Assembly: GCA_031260045.1 (NCBI GenBank) | Contig: JAIRKO010000016.1 | Span: 1-64,000, forward strand | Direction of reading: 5' to 3' | DNA: 64,000 bases | Source: Dysgonamonadaceae bacterium | GTDB lineage: Bacteria; Bacteroidota; Bacteroidia; Bacteroidales; Azobacteroidaceae | Part shown: positions 16,797 to 24,618 of the stretch, in pieces | Layout: each line of letters begins with the position of its first letter | Numbering within the stretch: the first letter of the stretch is position 1 | Notes under the pieces: model-generated | Told to the model about the DNA's origin: nothing | The model's database searches: none | Seen by the model: only the letters and a program-made list of their open reading frames with translations | Made by a program: the position numbers and the translations under genes

Positions 16797-17947
16797 AAAT
16801 GCGACTTGTGTATTTATTGCCCGGCGGTCTTTTCAATTCGGGCGGAATGGAGCGGGTAACAACCGTTAAAGCCAATTACTTGGCAGAAACGCTGGGCTAC
16901 GAGGTATTTATCGTTACGACCGAGCAAATGGGGCGACCTGCGTTTTATACCCTCTCGCCCCGCGTGCATACTCGCCATTTGGACATTCATATCGGGAAGA
17001 ATTTCGGGAAGGAAAACTATATCCGGAAATTAATCAGTCGTTTTGTTAAAATACGGGAATACCGGCGGAAAGTTTCTCGGCTGTTGGACGAAATCCGCCC
17101 GAACATTACGATTACCACGCTCGGCGGGTTAGACATTGAGTTTATTAATGATTTGAAAGACGGGAGCATAAAAATAGGCGAACTCCATTTCCAGAGAACC
17201 ATTCGGCAGATACGGGCGCGGGAAATGCACCGCTGCCTTTTCCCCCGACTGATTGGCGAAATGATGACGGCGGATTTTATCCGAAAATGCAAAAAACTAA
17301 CCCGTCTAATTGTACTTACGGAAGACGAAAAAGCGTTCTGGAACGGCGTTCCAAAGACAACCGTGATACCCAATCCTCTGCCTTTTACGCCCGCGAAACA
17401 GTCCTTAACGGAAAACAAGAAAGCCATCGCCGCAGGTCGGCTGGTTCATGAAAAAGGTTTCGACATGCTGATTGAAGCGTGGAAAACGGTTGCCGAAAAA
17501 CATCCCGACTGGACGCTGGATATTTTCGGCGACGGGGCGCTGAAAGACGCGCTGCTCCGGCTGATTGCCGCAAACCGGCTGGAAACCTGCGTGAACCTCC
17601 GCGCGCCCGTCAAGGACATACAAAACACGTATCCCGATTATTCGATTTCTGTTCTTTCTTCTCGCCACGAAGCGTTGCCGATGGTGCTGCCGGAAGCGAT
17701 GGCTTGCGGGCTGCCTCTGGTTGCGTTCAACGTTTCGAGCGGCGTTGGTAGCGTTGTCAGGGACGGCGAAAACGGGTTTTTGGTTCCGCCGGAGGACATT
17801 GCCGCTTTGTCCGACCGAATAATTCGGCTGATTGAATCGCCCGAACTGCGGAAAACGATGGGAAATAGGGGAGTGGAAATGTCGGCGGACTATCGCGTGG
17901 AAACAATAATGTCTCGTTGGGATAAACTATTTGCCGAAATCAGATGA
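16793..17947 (+). CDS. Glycosyltransferase family 4
   Basis: A 384-residue GT-B fold transferase. N-terminal acceptor domain: YLLPGGLFNSGGMERVTT with the glycine-rich loop. C-terminal donor domain: AAGRLVHEKGFDMLIEAW, DIFGDGALKDAL, and the E-x7-E motif in SRHEALPMVLPEAMACG, which binds the nucleotide sugar. A purine-rich GGGGAGGAGG just before the start is one of few Shine-Dalgarno-like sites here. Overlaps both neighbours by four bases, so it belongs to one operon with the polymerase and the next transferase. Probably a cytoplasmic enzyme at the inner membrane; sugar specificity is unknown. Confidence 0.92.
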   Translation: MKMRLVYLLPGGLFNSGGMERVTTVKANYLAETLGYEVFIVTTEQMGRPAFYTLSPRVHTRHLDIHIGKNFGKENYIRKLISRFVKIREYRRKVSRLLDEIRPNITITTLGGLDIEFINDLKDGSIKIGELHFQRTIRQIRAREMHRCLFPRLIGEMMTADFIRKCKKLTRLIVLTEDEKAFWNGVPKTTVIPNPLPFTPAKQSLTENKKAIAAGRLVHEKGFDMLIEAWKTVAEKHPDWTLDIFGDGALKDALLRLIAANRLETCVNLRAPVKDIQNTYPDYSISVLSSRHEALPMVLPEAMACGLPLVAFNVSSGVGSVVRDGENGFLVPPEDIAALSDRIIRLIESPELRKTMGNRGVEMSADYRVETIMSRWDKLFAEIR

Positions 17948-19041
17948 AAACAATCGTTATATCAGGCATCAACCTCTTCCGCGGCGGAACGCTCAAAGTA
18001 ATGCAGGATTGCATCGCCGCCCTGTCTGCTTTTGCCGGCGAGGATTATGAAATCGTCGCGCTGGTTCACGATACCGCCCTGTTCCCACCTTACCCCAATG
18101 TTCGGTATATCCCGTATCCCCGATCGCGGAAGTCGTATCTTTTTCGGTTGTATTATGAATACATCGGGTTCAGGCGGCTTTCCGTCCGCTTGCAACCCTG
18201 TTGCTGGTTTTCCATGCACGACACAACGCCCAACGTGATTGCCGAAAAAAGAATCGTTTATTGCCACAATCCGTATCCCTTTTTCAAGCCCGGCGTAAGG
18301 GGGTTTTTCCTGCAACGGAACGTCTTTTTCCTCTGTTTGCTTTCCAAGTATTTATATCGGATTAATATCAGGAAAAACGATTATGTGGTTGTGCAGCAGG
18401 AATGGATAAGGCAGGCGTTTAAGAAAATGTTTGCCGTCAACAATATCGTGGTTGCCCCGCCGGTAACGGAAAACGGGGAAATCAAACGGCAGGGAAATCA
18501 AACGACGGGGCGGAAAAAAGTTTTTTTCTATCCGGCAACGGCTATACTTCAGAAAAATTTTGAGGTAATCTGTCGGGCTGCCGGTATTTTGGAAAAGGAG
18601 GGCGTAGACGGTTTTGAGGTAATCATCACCCTGCAAAAGACAGATAACAAATATGCGAAATCTATTTACGAAACTTATCGTTCTTTGAATACTTTGCGGT
18701 TTGTCGGTTTCCTTCCGCCGGAGGAGGTGAACGGCTATTACGAAACATCGGATTGCCTCCTTTTCCCATCCAAAGCGGAAACTTGGGGTTTGCCTATTTC
18801 GGAAGCGAAAACTTACGGCAAACCGGTGTTTTTGCCTAATTTGCCATACGCACGGGAAACAGTTGGGAAATACGACAAGGTTTGCTTTTTCGACCCGGAC
18901 AATGCCGGGCAACTGGCTGCATTGATGAAGCGTTTCATTGCGGAAACCCCCATCTATGACCAAACGGAAGCCGTTCATTACGAACAACCGACGGTTTACG
19001 GTTGGGACGAACTGGTTCGGTTTTTGTTTGGCGGCGTTTGA
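17944..19041 (+). CDS. Glycosyltransferase family 4-like protein
   Basis: A 365-residue GT-B transferase. The start MKTIVISGINLFRGGTLKVMQ carries the acceptor-side glycine loop; the C-terminal donor domain has VFFYPATAILQKNFEVI, LRFVGFLPPEEVNGYY and the E-x7-E motif in PSKAETWGLPISEAKTYGKP. It overlaps the preceding transferase by four bases. The stop codon touches the first base of repeat C2, which ends this run of four coupled genes. Specificity is unknown. Confidence 0.88.
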   Translation: MKTIVISGINLFRGGTLKVMQDCIAALSAFAGEDYEIVALVHDTALFPPYPNVRYIPYPRSRKSYLFRLYYEYIGFRRLSVRLQPCCWFSMHDTTPNVIAEKRIVYCHNPYPFFKPGVRGFFLQRNVFFLCLLSKYLYRINIRKNDYVVVQQEWIRQAFKKMFAVNNIVVAPPVTENGEIKRQGNQTTGRKKVFFYPATAILQKNFEVICRAAGILEKEGVDGFEVIITLQKTDNKYAKSIYETYRSLNTLRFVGFLPPEEVNGYYETSDCLLFPSKAETWGLPISEAKTYGKPVFLPNLPYARETVGKYDKVCFFDPDNAGQLAALMKRFIAETPIYDQTEAVHYEQPTVYGWDELVRFLFGGV

Positions 19042-19077
19042 TTTGTACGCAAAGACGCTAAGGCGCAAAGCGGTGAA
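19041..19077 (+). repeat. Element C, copy 2
   Basis: ATTTGTACGCAAAGACGC followed by TAAGGCGCAAAG, abutting the stop codon of the preceding glycosyltransferase. Confidence 0.75.
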
Positions 19078-19084
19078 GCCAAAA

Positions 19085-19169
19085 CACTGCATAAAAATAC
19101 GCAATAAATATGCAGTAAATCCATTTAGTATTTTAAAATACTGCATATTTTTAACACCTTTGTATGCAG
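19085..19169 (+). promoter_or_regulatory. Inverted repeat and half-sites upstream of the fic gene (candidate operator)
   Basis: A perfect 12-base inverted repeat, AAATATGCAGTA at 19106-19117 and TACTGCATATTT at 19139-19150, with a 21-base spacer. Further half-sites ACTGCAT at 19085 and TATGCAG at 19163 extend the pattern. A weak -7-like box (CACCTTTG, 19155-19162) lies among them, 21 bases before the start. This layout suits autoregulation by the HTH domain of the Fic protein. Confidence 0.55.
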
Positions 19170-19183
19170 AAAAAGAGTAGAAC

Positions 19184-20230
19184 ATGAGAAAATTTGATTA
19201 TTCGTTTTTGAAAAATTCACTGTTACCGCCCAATTTGCTTGGTATTACCAATAGCATCGCTGAACTGAAAGCATTGGAAACAATTAGGAAACACGATCAC
19301 CGGAAAATTTTTACAAAATTGGAAAGCATAGCCAAAGTGCAGTCCGTTAAAGGATCGAATGCTATTGAGAATATCGTTACTACCGACAAACGAATTGAGG
19401 AAATCGTCAATAACTCGTCGGCGCCGCTCAACCGTAGCGAGCAGGAAATTGCGGGATATCGCGATGCGCTCGATGCCATTCACAGCGGCTTTGAAAATAT
19501 CACGATTGAGGAAAGAAATATTCTTCATCTTCATTCCGTTTTGCTTGCATATACCGATTATGCAGGCAGGGGACAGTATAAGACTTTCGATAATGTGATA
19601 ATGGAAACCGACCGAAACGGCAACCGGAAAATACGGTTTACACCGACACGGGCGGATGAAACGCCGGCAGCGATGCAGCAAATGCTCTATGCGTTTATTG
19701 ACGCCGCAAACGACAGCGGAATAAACAAACTGCTGCTGATTCCCTGCTTTATTTTGGATTTTTTGTGCATCCATCCTTTTTCGGACGGTAATGGGAGAAT
19801 GTCGAGATTGCTGTCGTTGCTGCTGCTGTATAAATCGGGTTTTGATGCGGGAAAATACATTTCTTTTGAAGCGCAAATCAATAAAAACAAGGACATTTAT
19901 TACGAATCTCTGAGAAAATCTTCGGCAGGATGGAAAAACAATACAAATGATTATATGCCATTTATCGAAAATTTTATTTTCACGCTACTCATTTGTTACA
20001 AAGAACTTGACAAACGGTTTGCGGTAATCAACTCAAAAAATGTTTCAAAAAAAGAACGAATTGAACGGACGATACTGAACAGTTTGCTTCCCGTTGGGAA
20101 AAGCGAAATAAATCATATTTTACCCGACGTAAGCCCAAGCACAATAGAAATGGTGGTTTCCCAAATGCTGAAGCAGGGAAAAATACGGAAAATCGGGACG
20201 TTCAAAAATGCAAAATACATAAGGAAATAA
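19184..20230 (+). CDS. Fic family AMP-transferase with C-terminal winged HTH
   Basis: A 348-residue protein. The Fic motif HPFSDGNGRMSRL (catalytic His197) is intact. An N-terminal inhibitory motif SNAIEN (Ser58, Glu62, Asn63), of the class II form S/T-x-x-x-E-G/N, can block ATP binding. The last ~80 residues (KERIERTILNSLLPVGKSEI, then STIEMVVSQMLKQGKIRKIG) look like a winged helix-turn-helix. Class II Fic proteins transfer AMP from ATP to target hydroxyls and often AMPylate themselves; the HTH suggests self-regulation. It lies inside the glycan locus but its base composition is lower in GC and repeats flank it, so it looks like an insertion. Target unknown. Confidence 0.92.
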   Translation: MRKFDYSFLKNSLLPPNLLGITNSIAELKALETIRKHDHRKIFTKLESIAKVQSVKGSNAIENIVTTDKRIEEIVNNSSAPLNRSEQEIAGYRDALDAIHSGFENITIEERNILHLHSVLLAYTDYAGRGQYKTFDNVIMETDRNGNRKIRFTPTRADETPAAMQQMLYAFIDAANDSGINKLLLIPCFILDFLCIHPFSDGNGRMSRLLSLLLLYKSGFDAGKYISFEAQINKNKDIYYESLRKSSAGWKNNTNDYMPFIENFIFTLLICYKELDKRFAVINSKNVSKKERIERTILNSLLPVGKSEINHILPDVSPSTIEMVVSQMLKQGKIRKIGTFKNAKYIRK

Positions 20231-20252
20231 TAAGCCGCAACGACCTATGGTA

Positions 20253-20281
20253 ATTTCGCGTCTTCACGCCTTAGCGTACAT
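20253..20281 (-). repeat. Element C, copy 3, reversed
   Basis: ATTTCGCGTCTTCACGCC followed by TTAGCGTACA: the reverse of the element C end. It lies just before the next glycosyltransferase start at 20292, which rules out the in-frame ATG at 20247. Confidence 0.7.
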
Positions 20282-20291
20282 TATATCATTC

Positions 20292-21407
20292 ATGAAAAAA
20301 ATCCTCCACATCCCCAATTACTATCCCCCTCACATCGGTGGAATTGAAGACGTGTGCCGCAGCATCGCAACGGGATTGCCGAACTTCCATCACCAAGTAA
20401 TTTGTTTTAACGATAAAAAAACGGATGAAAGGGAAATTTTAGAAGGCATAACGGTGATGCGGTGCGGCATTATAAAAAAACTTTTCAGTCAATCCGTATC
20501 CGTTTCTTTTTACGGACATTTGAAAAAACTCCTTGCCGAATGTAAGCCGGATATTATTCATTTTCACGCACCGAATCCTTTGGGCAGCGTATATCTTCTG
20601 AATTTAATCCCCAAAAATACCGGCTTGATTGTGCATTGGCACGGGGATATTGTTGAGCAGACTTTTTTATACGCGCTCTACCGTCCGATAGAGCGAAAAC
20701 TGTTGCAACAGGCTGATAAGATATTAGTTACAAGTCCGACCTACGCTGCCGGATCCAAACCTTTATCCCTGTGGAAAAGCAAACTGCATGTCGTTCCCAA
20801 TACGGTGAATATCGGGAAACTGGCTTTGAGGGAAGGGGATGCGTCCGCAATCGAAAAAATCCGTGAACGCTACGGCGGCAAGCAAATTGTATTTACTTTC
20901 GGGCGGCACGTTCCCTACAAGGGGCTTGCGCATTTGATCAACGCCATTCCGGATATATCCGCCGAATGTGAGGTCGTAATTGCTGGAGAAGGCTCGTTGA
21001 CGGAGCGTTTGAAAAAAATGTCCGATGCTCCCAACCTGCATTTCATAGGAAAACCGGACGACGACGAACTGCGCCGGTATCTGTACGCATCCTGCATTTT
21101 CGCGTTCCCGTCCGTTACCCGCAACGAGGCTTTCGGAATCGCCTTGGCGGAAGCCATGTATTGCGGCTTGCCGGCGGTAACGTTCGCCATTTCCGGTTCG
21201 GGAGTGAATTGGGTTTGCACGGATGGGGAAACCGGACTTGAATCCGACAACGGCGACTCAAAAGCGTTTGCCGAAGCAATCAACCGTTTACTGAATGACG
21301 CCGATTTGCGGGAAAAATTAAGCGTCAATGCGAAAGAACGGGTACGGAAACTTTTTGTTTTCGAGGAGATAAAAGCGGATTTGGAGCGGATTTACGAGAC
21401 GAGTTGA
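20292..21407 (+). CDS. Glycosyltransferase family 4
   Basis: A 371-residue GT-B transferase. N-terminal HIPNYYPPHIGGIEDVCRSI holds the PHIGG loop; the donor domain shows FGRHVPYKGLAHLI, VIAGEGSLTERLKKM and the E-x7-E motif in RNEAFGIALAEAMYCG. It closes the polysaccharide locus. The start at 20292 is chosen because earlier in-frame codons lie in repeat C3. The C-terminal residues YETS and the stop codon are already in repeat D2. Donor sugar unknown. Confidence 0.92.
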   Translation: MKKILHIPNYYPPHIGGIEDVCRSIATGLPNFHHQVICFNDKKTDEREILEGITVMRCGIIKKLFSQSVSVSFYGHLKKLLAECKPDIIHFHAPNPLGSVYLLNLIPKNTGLIVHWHGDIVEQTFLYALYRPIERKLLQQADKILVTSPTYAAGSKPLSLWKSKLHVVPNTVNIGKLALREGDASAIEKIRERYGGKQIVFTFGRHVPYKGLAHLINAIPDISAECEVVIAGEGSLTERLKKMSDAPNLHFIGKPDDDELRRYLYASCIFAFPSVTRNEAFGIALAEAMYCGLPAVTFAISGSGVNWVCTDGETGLESDNGDSKAFAEAINRLLNDADLREKLSVNAKERVRKLFVFEEIKADLERIYETS

Positions 21408-21484
21408 TGAGTAAACAAGTTAACAAGAAAGGAACAATATCCGCCACTCATTTACTCGTTAACTTGTCTTCTCGTTTACTCAAC
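21395..21484. repeat. Element D, copy 2, at the junction of two convergent genes
   Basis: Left arm ACGAGACGAGTTGATGAG then TAAACAAGTTAACAAG; right arm CTCATTTACTCGTTAACTTG then TCTTCTCGTTTACTCA. The arms are inverted copies, as in D1 at 6513-6615. The stop codons of both flanking convergent genes are within it. It could act as a two-way terminator. Confidence 0.75.
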
Positions 21485-22027
21485 AACGAGCAACCCTTCC
21501 GCAACAGCCCGCGCTTTCGCCGTCCCCTGCAATTCCTCCACAATTGCCAAACCGAAATCAACCGCAAAACCCGGACCTTTTCCGGTGATGATATTGCCGT
21601 CTTTCACAACGCCCGCCGGCACGTATTCCGCACCTTTGAGCGTCGACTCGAAACCGGGATAAGCGGTGGCTTTTTTCCCCCGCAACAAATCCAATTCGCC
21701 TAAAATCAGGGGTGCAGCACAGATCGCCGCCAGTTTTTTCCCTTCCTGTGCATACTGTTTCAAAAGATTTTTCAACCCTCCGTGCGCATTCAGGTTGGAA
21801 GCTCCGGGCATACCGCCGGGCAATACCAGCATTTCGCCTTCGGAAAAATCGGTGTTTTCAAACAGCGTTCGCGCATTGACCTGAATGCCGTGCGTCCCCG
21901 TTAACAATAATTTCCCGGTAACGGATACGGTGGTTACATCCAATTCGCCGCGCAGCATTACGTCGGTTGCGGCAACGGCTTCCGTTTCTTCAAAGCCGTC
22001 GGCTAAAAAAATAAATACTTTTTTCAT
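21476..22027 (-). CDS. DJ-1/PfpI family protein (YajL/ThiJ-like)
   Basis: A 183-residue class I glutamine-amidotransferase-like protein. It has ADGFEETEAVAATDVM with the conserved acid near the N-terminus, GGMPGASNL, and the nucleophile elbow LAAICAAPLIL (Cys103). Relatives are the YajL/DJ-1 chaperone or glyoxalase/deglycase-type proteins that deal with oxidative and carbonyl stress. It has the normal length. Its C-terminus (LLVVE and stop) runs into repeat D2. Confidence 0.9.
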   Translation of the reverse strand: MKKVFIFLADGFEETEAVAATDVMLRGELDVTTVSVTGKLLLTGTHGIQVNARTLFENTDFSEGEMLVLPGGMPGASNLNAHGGLKNLLKQYAQEGKKLAAICAAPLILGELDLLRGKKATAYPGFESTLKGAEYVPAGVVKDGNIITGKGPGFAVDFGLAIVEELQGTAKARAVAEGLLVVE

Positions 22028-22083
22028 ATCTATATAAATTTAATTTTGTAGGTAAATGTTCATACTTAATACATATTGTTTCG

Positions 22084-22545
22084 TCAATTCTCAACCCTCA
22101 ATTCCCCATACTCCGGTATGTCTTTGAAAAAAGAATACCCCTTTTTTTCATAATCAATCCGGCAACAATAATGTTGAATCCCGTTGCTCACCACGAGCCA
22201 CGGGACGCGCAAACTCATGTTGTAGCGCGTAATCTGGTCGAACGTGTTTTGTTGGATAAGTACCGACGGCGCTTTGTATTCGATAATCATCAAAGGATGC
22301 AGGCGTTCGTCGTAAAGAACCGTGTCGCAGCGTTTTTTTACATTCCCCAATTCGATGCCGATTTCATTTGCGAGGCGGGATTGGGGATATTTTTTGTGCG
22401 TAATCAAATAGGAAACAAAACTTTGACGAACATATTCTTCCGGCGTCAAACGTACAAACCGTTTCCTTAACCGGTCGAAAACATACGTTTTTCCGTTTTC
22501 CTCTCTGATATTTAATTCCGCCTGCGGAAGATTTAATTCCAACAT
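22084..22545 (-). CDS. HsdR N-terminal-like protein with PD-(D/E)XK fold
   Basis: A 153-residue protein matching the type I restriction HsdR N-terminal domain family. The nuclease-fold residues are visible as RCDTVLY (Asp74) and LMIIEYKAP (Glu89, Lys91). The rest of an HsdR subunit (motor, specificity) is absent. In Bacteroidales a stand-alone gene of this kind commonly sits beside holA, as here, which points to a conserved housekeeping role rather than a restriction system. Whether it cuts DNA is unknown. Confidence 0.8.
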   Translation of the reverse strand: MLELNLPQAELNIREENGKTYVFDRLRKRFVRLTPEEYVRQSFVSYLITHKKYPQSRLANEIGIELGNVKKRCDTVLYDERLHPLMIIEYKAPSVLIQQNTFDQITRYNMSLRVPWLVVSNGIQHYCCRIDYEKKGYSFFKDIPEYGELRVEN

Positions 22546-22602
22546 TTTCCCGTATTTTCTTTTTTGTTCCTTAAATGAAATTCGATTTATGTAATAATAT
22601 TT

Positions 22603-22610
22603 TACCTTTG
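22603..22610 (+). promoter_or_regulatory. amn: -7 box TACCTTTG of the AMP nucleosidase gene
   Basis: Exact TAnnTTTG match, 38 bases before the ATG at 22649. Confidence 0.6.
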
Positions 22611-22648
22611 CAAAAATAGTGAATTAGCGGCAAAAAAATATAAAAAGC

Positions 22649-23425
22649 ATGAAAACAAAACAGGAAATCGTTGAAAACTGGCTATCGCGCTACACCAAAA
22701 GACCTTTGAAAGATTTCACGCCTTACATTTTATTGACCAATTTCAATAAATACGTCGAAATCTTTGCCGATCATTATAAAGCGCCGATTATCGGTCTGGA
22801 CGGCAACATGCCGAACGTTTCCGCCGATGGCATTACCATGATTAATTTCGGAATGGGTTCGGCTAATGCCGCAACAATCATGGATTTGCTGAGCGCCATC
22901 AACCCCGAAGCCGCCCTGTTTCTCGGAAAATGCGGCGGTTTGAAATCCAAAAACATTGTGGGCGATTATATTTTGCCCATCGCCGCTATCCGCGGGGAAG
23001 GCACTTCCAACGATTACCTGCCGCAAGAGGTGCCTTCCCTGCCGGCGTTCAGCCTCCTTCGCGCCGTTTCGTCCATCGTGAGAAATCACGGGAAAGACTA
23101 CTGGACGGGAACGATTTACACAACCAACCGCCGCGTGTGGGAATACGATGAGGCGTTCAAAAAATACCTCCGAAAAATTCGTGCGATAGGGGTTGATATG
23201 GAAACGGCAACCCTGTTTACTGTCGGTTTTGCAAACCGGATTTCTACCGGAGCGTTGCTCTTAGTCAGCGACCGACCCATGATTTCGGAAGGTATTAAGA
23301 CCGAAGAAAGCGACTTGGCAGTTACCCGCAACTTCGTGAAAGAACACGTTTTAATCGGCATTGAGGCTTTGAAAACAATTATTGAAAACAAGGAAACGGT
23401 GAAACATCTCCGTTTTGAATGGTAA
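22649..23425 (+). CDS. amn: AMP nucleosidase (short Bacteroidetes form)
   Basis: A 258-residue enzyme of the nucleoside phosphorylase superfamily that splits AMP into adenine and ribose 5-phosphate. Visible: NFGMGSANAATIMDLL and LFLGKCGGLKSKNIVGDYI (phosphate and ribose sites), then IGVDMETATLFTVGF with the Glu that contacts the ribose, and LLVSDRPM with the base-contacting Asp. It is the short form without the E. coli N-terminal domain. Three bases separate it from holA, so both share a transcript. Confidence 0.9.
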   Translation: MKTKQEIVENWLSRYTKRPLKDFTPYILLTNFNKYVEIFADHYKAPIIGLDGNMPNVSADGITMINFGMGSANAATIMDLLSAINPEAALFLGKCGGLKSKNIVGDYILPIAAIRGEGTSNDYLPQEVPSLPAFSLLRAVSSIVRNHGKDYWTGTIYTTNRRVWEYDEAFKKYLRKIRAIGVDMETATLFTVGFANRISTGALLLVSDRPMISEGIKTEESDLAVTRNFVKEHVLIGIEALKTIIENKETVKHLRFEW

Positions 23426-23428
23426 GTT

Positions 23429-24448
23429 ATGGCTACTAAAGAATTGGGATTTGAGGAAATAAAGCGGGGCATTTTAGCCGGAAATTTTGCGCCGGTATAT
23501 CTGTTTCAGGGCGACGAATCTTATTTTATCGACCGGTTGACCGACATGCTGATTGAAAATGTTTTGGACGATTCGGAGCGCGATTTCAACCAAATCATTT
23601 TTTACGGGCTGGAAACCAATGCCCGCACGGTTATCGCGTCCTGCAAACGTTTCCCGATGATGGCGGAACGGCAGCTGGTTGTCCTGAAAGAAGCACAAAA
23701 CATGAAGGACATCGAAGAACTGGCGCATTACGTCAAACAGCCGCTCCAATCAACCGTTTTGGTGATTAATTACAAACACGGAAAATTGGACGGGCGGAAG
23801 AAATTAGCCGCCGAAATCGGGAAAACCGGACTTGCCTTTGAATCGAAAAAGTTGTATGAAAACCGAATGCCGGATTTTATTATCCGCTATCTACAAGAAA
23901 AAAACGTGAAAATCGAACAGAAAGCCTCCCTATTATTAACGGATTATCTTGGAAACGATTTGAGCAAACTGACCAACGAACTGGAAAAACTGATCATCTC
24001 GCTTCCCCAAGCCAATGCGCAGATAACGCCGGAATTGATAGAGAAAAACATCGGCGTAAGCAAAGATTACAACAATTTTGAGTTGCAGAAAGCCATCGCT
24101 TCAAAAGATGTCCTGAAAGCCAACCGGATTGTGAAATATTTTGAACAAAATCCGAAAAACAACCCGTTAATCGTTACATTGACGGTGCTGTTCAATTTTT
24201 TTGCCAACCTGATGATTTGCCATTACGAAAGAAACAAAACTGAGACCCACCTGATGTCGGCGCTTGGTTTCCGGTATAACTTTCAAATCACGGACTACAT
24301 GCAGGCAATGAAAAACTATCCGCCTGCAAAAACCATGCAAATTATTTCCCTCATCCGAACCGCCGACGCCCAATCCAAAGGAGTTGACAACGTTTCGCTT
24401 CCCGACGGGAAATTATTGGCGGAACTGCTGTACAGGATTATGCATTGA
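23429..24448 (+). CDS. holA: DNA polymerase III delta subunit
   Basis: A 339-residue clamp-loader subunit that opens the beta clamp. The N-terminal VYLFQGDESYFIDRLTDMLI and the FPMMAERQLVVLKEA region, with the beta-binding hydrophobics, are typical of HolA; then LLTDYLGNDLSKLTNELEKL and the C-terminal collar helices. Length is normal for the family. It is followed by a strong hairpin at 24546-24588. Confidence 0.92.
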   Translation: MATKELGFEEIKRGILAGNFAPVYLFQGDESYFIDRLTDMLIENVLDDSERDFNQIIFYGLETNARTVIASCKRFPMMAERQLVVLKEAQNMKDIEELAHYVKQPLQSTVLVINYKHGKLDGRKKLAAEIGKTGLAFESKKLYENRMPDFIIRYLQEKNVKIEQKASLLLTDYLGNDLSKLTNELEKLIISLPQANAQITPELIEKNIGVSKDYNNFELQKAIASKDVLKANRIVKYFEQNPKNNPLIVTLTVLFNFFANLMICHYERNKTETHLMSALGFRYNFQITDYMQAMKNYPPAKTMQIISLIRTADAQSKGVDNVSLPDGKLLAELLYRIMH

Positions 24449-24545
24449 CTGTGGGACTGCGATAAATGTATTGAAAGACCGGCGTTAGGGTGTAACTAAG
24501 TTTTTAGAGGATTGCGAGTTTCCCGTAATGCCGGAAAGTCAATAA

Positions 24546-24588
24546 CAAAGGGCGAAAGCAGCGGAAAACCCGCATCTTTCGCCCTTTG
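24546..24588. terminator. Hairpin between the convergent holA and DUF5723 genes
   Basis: A perfect 13-base stem, CAAAGGGCGAAAG and CTTTCGCCCTTTG, with an inner GCGG/CCGC pairing around AAAA. No T-run follows, so it may rather be a symmetrical block or mRNA-stabilising hairpin than a classic terminator. Confidence 0.55.
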
Positions 24589-24618
24589 CTTCGCCCCCGA
24601 CGGGTGCAGAAAACTATT

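Noticed and set aside
18352-19185. 277-codon minus-strand open frame over a glycosyltransferase gene
   Set aside because: Antisense to a GT-B donor domain with the E-x7-E motif; no recognisable domain of its own.
22084-22545. Type I restriction system
   Set aside because: Only the HsdR N-terminal-like domain is present; no motor domain, hsdM or hsdS lies near.
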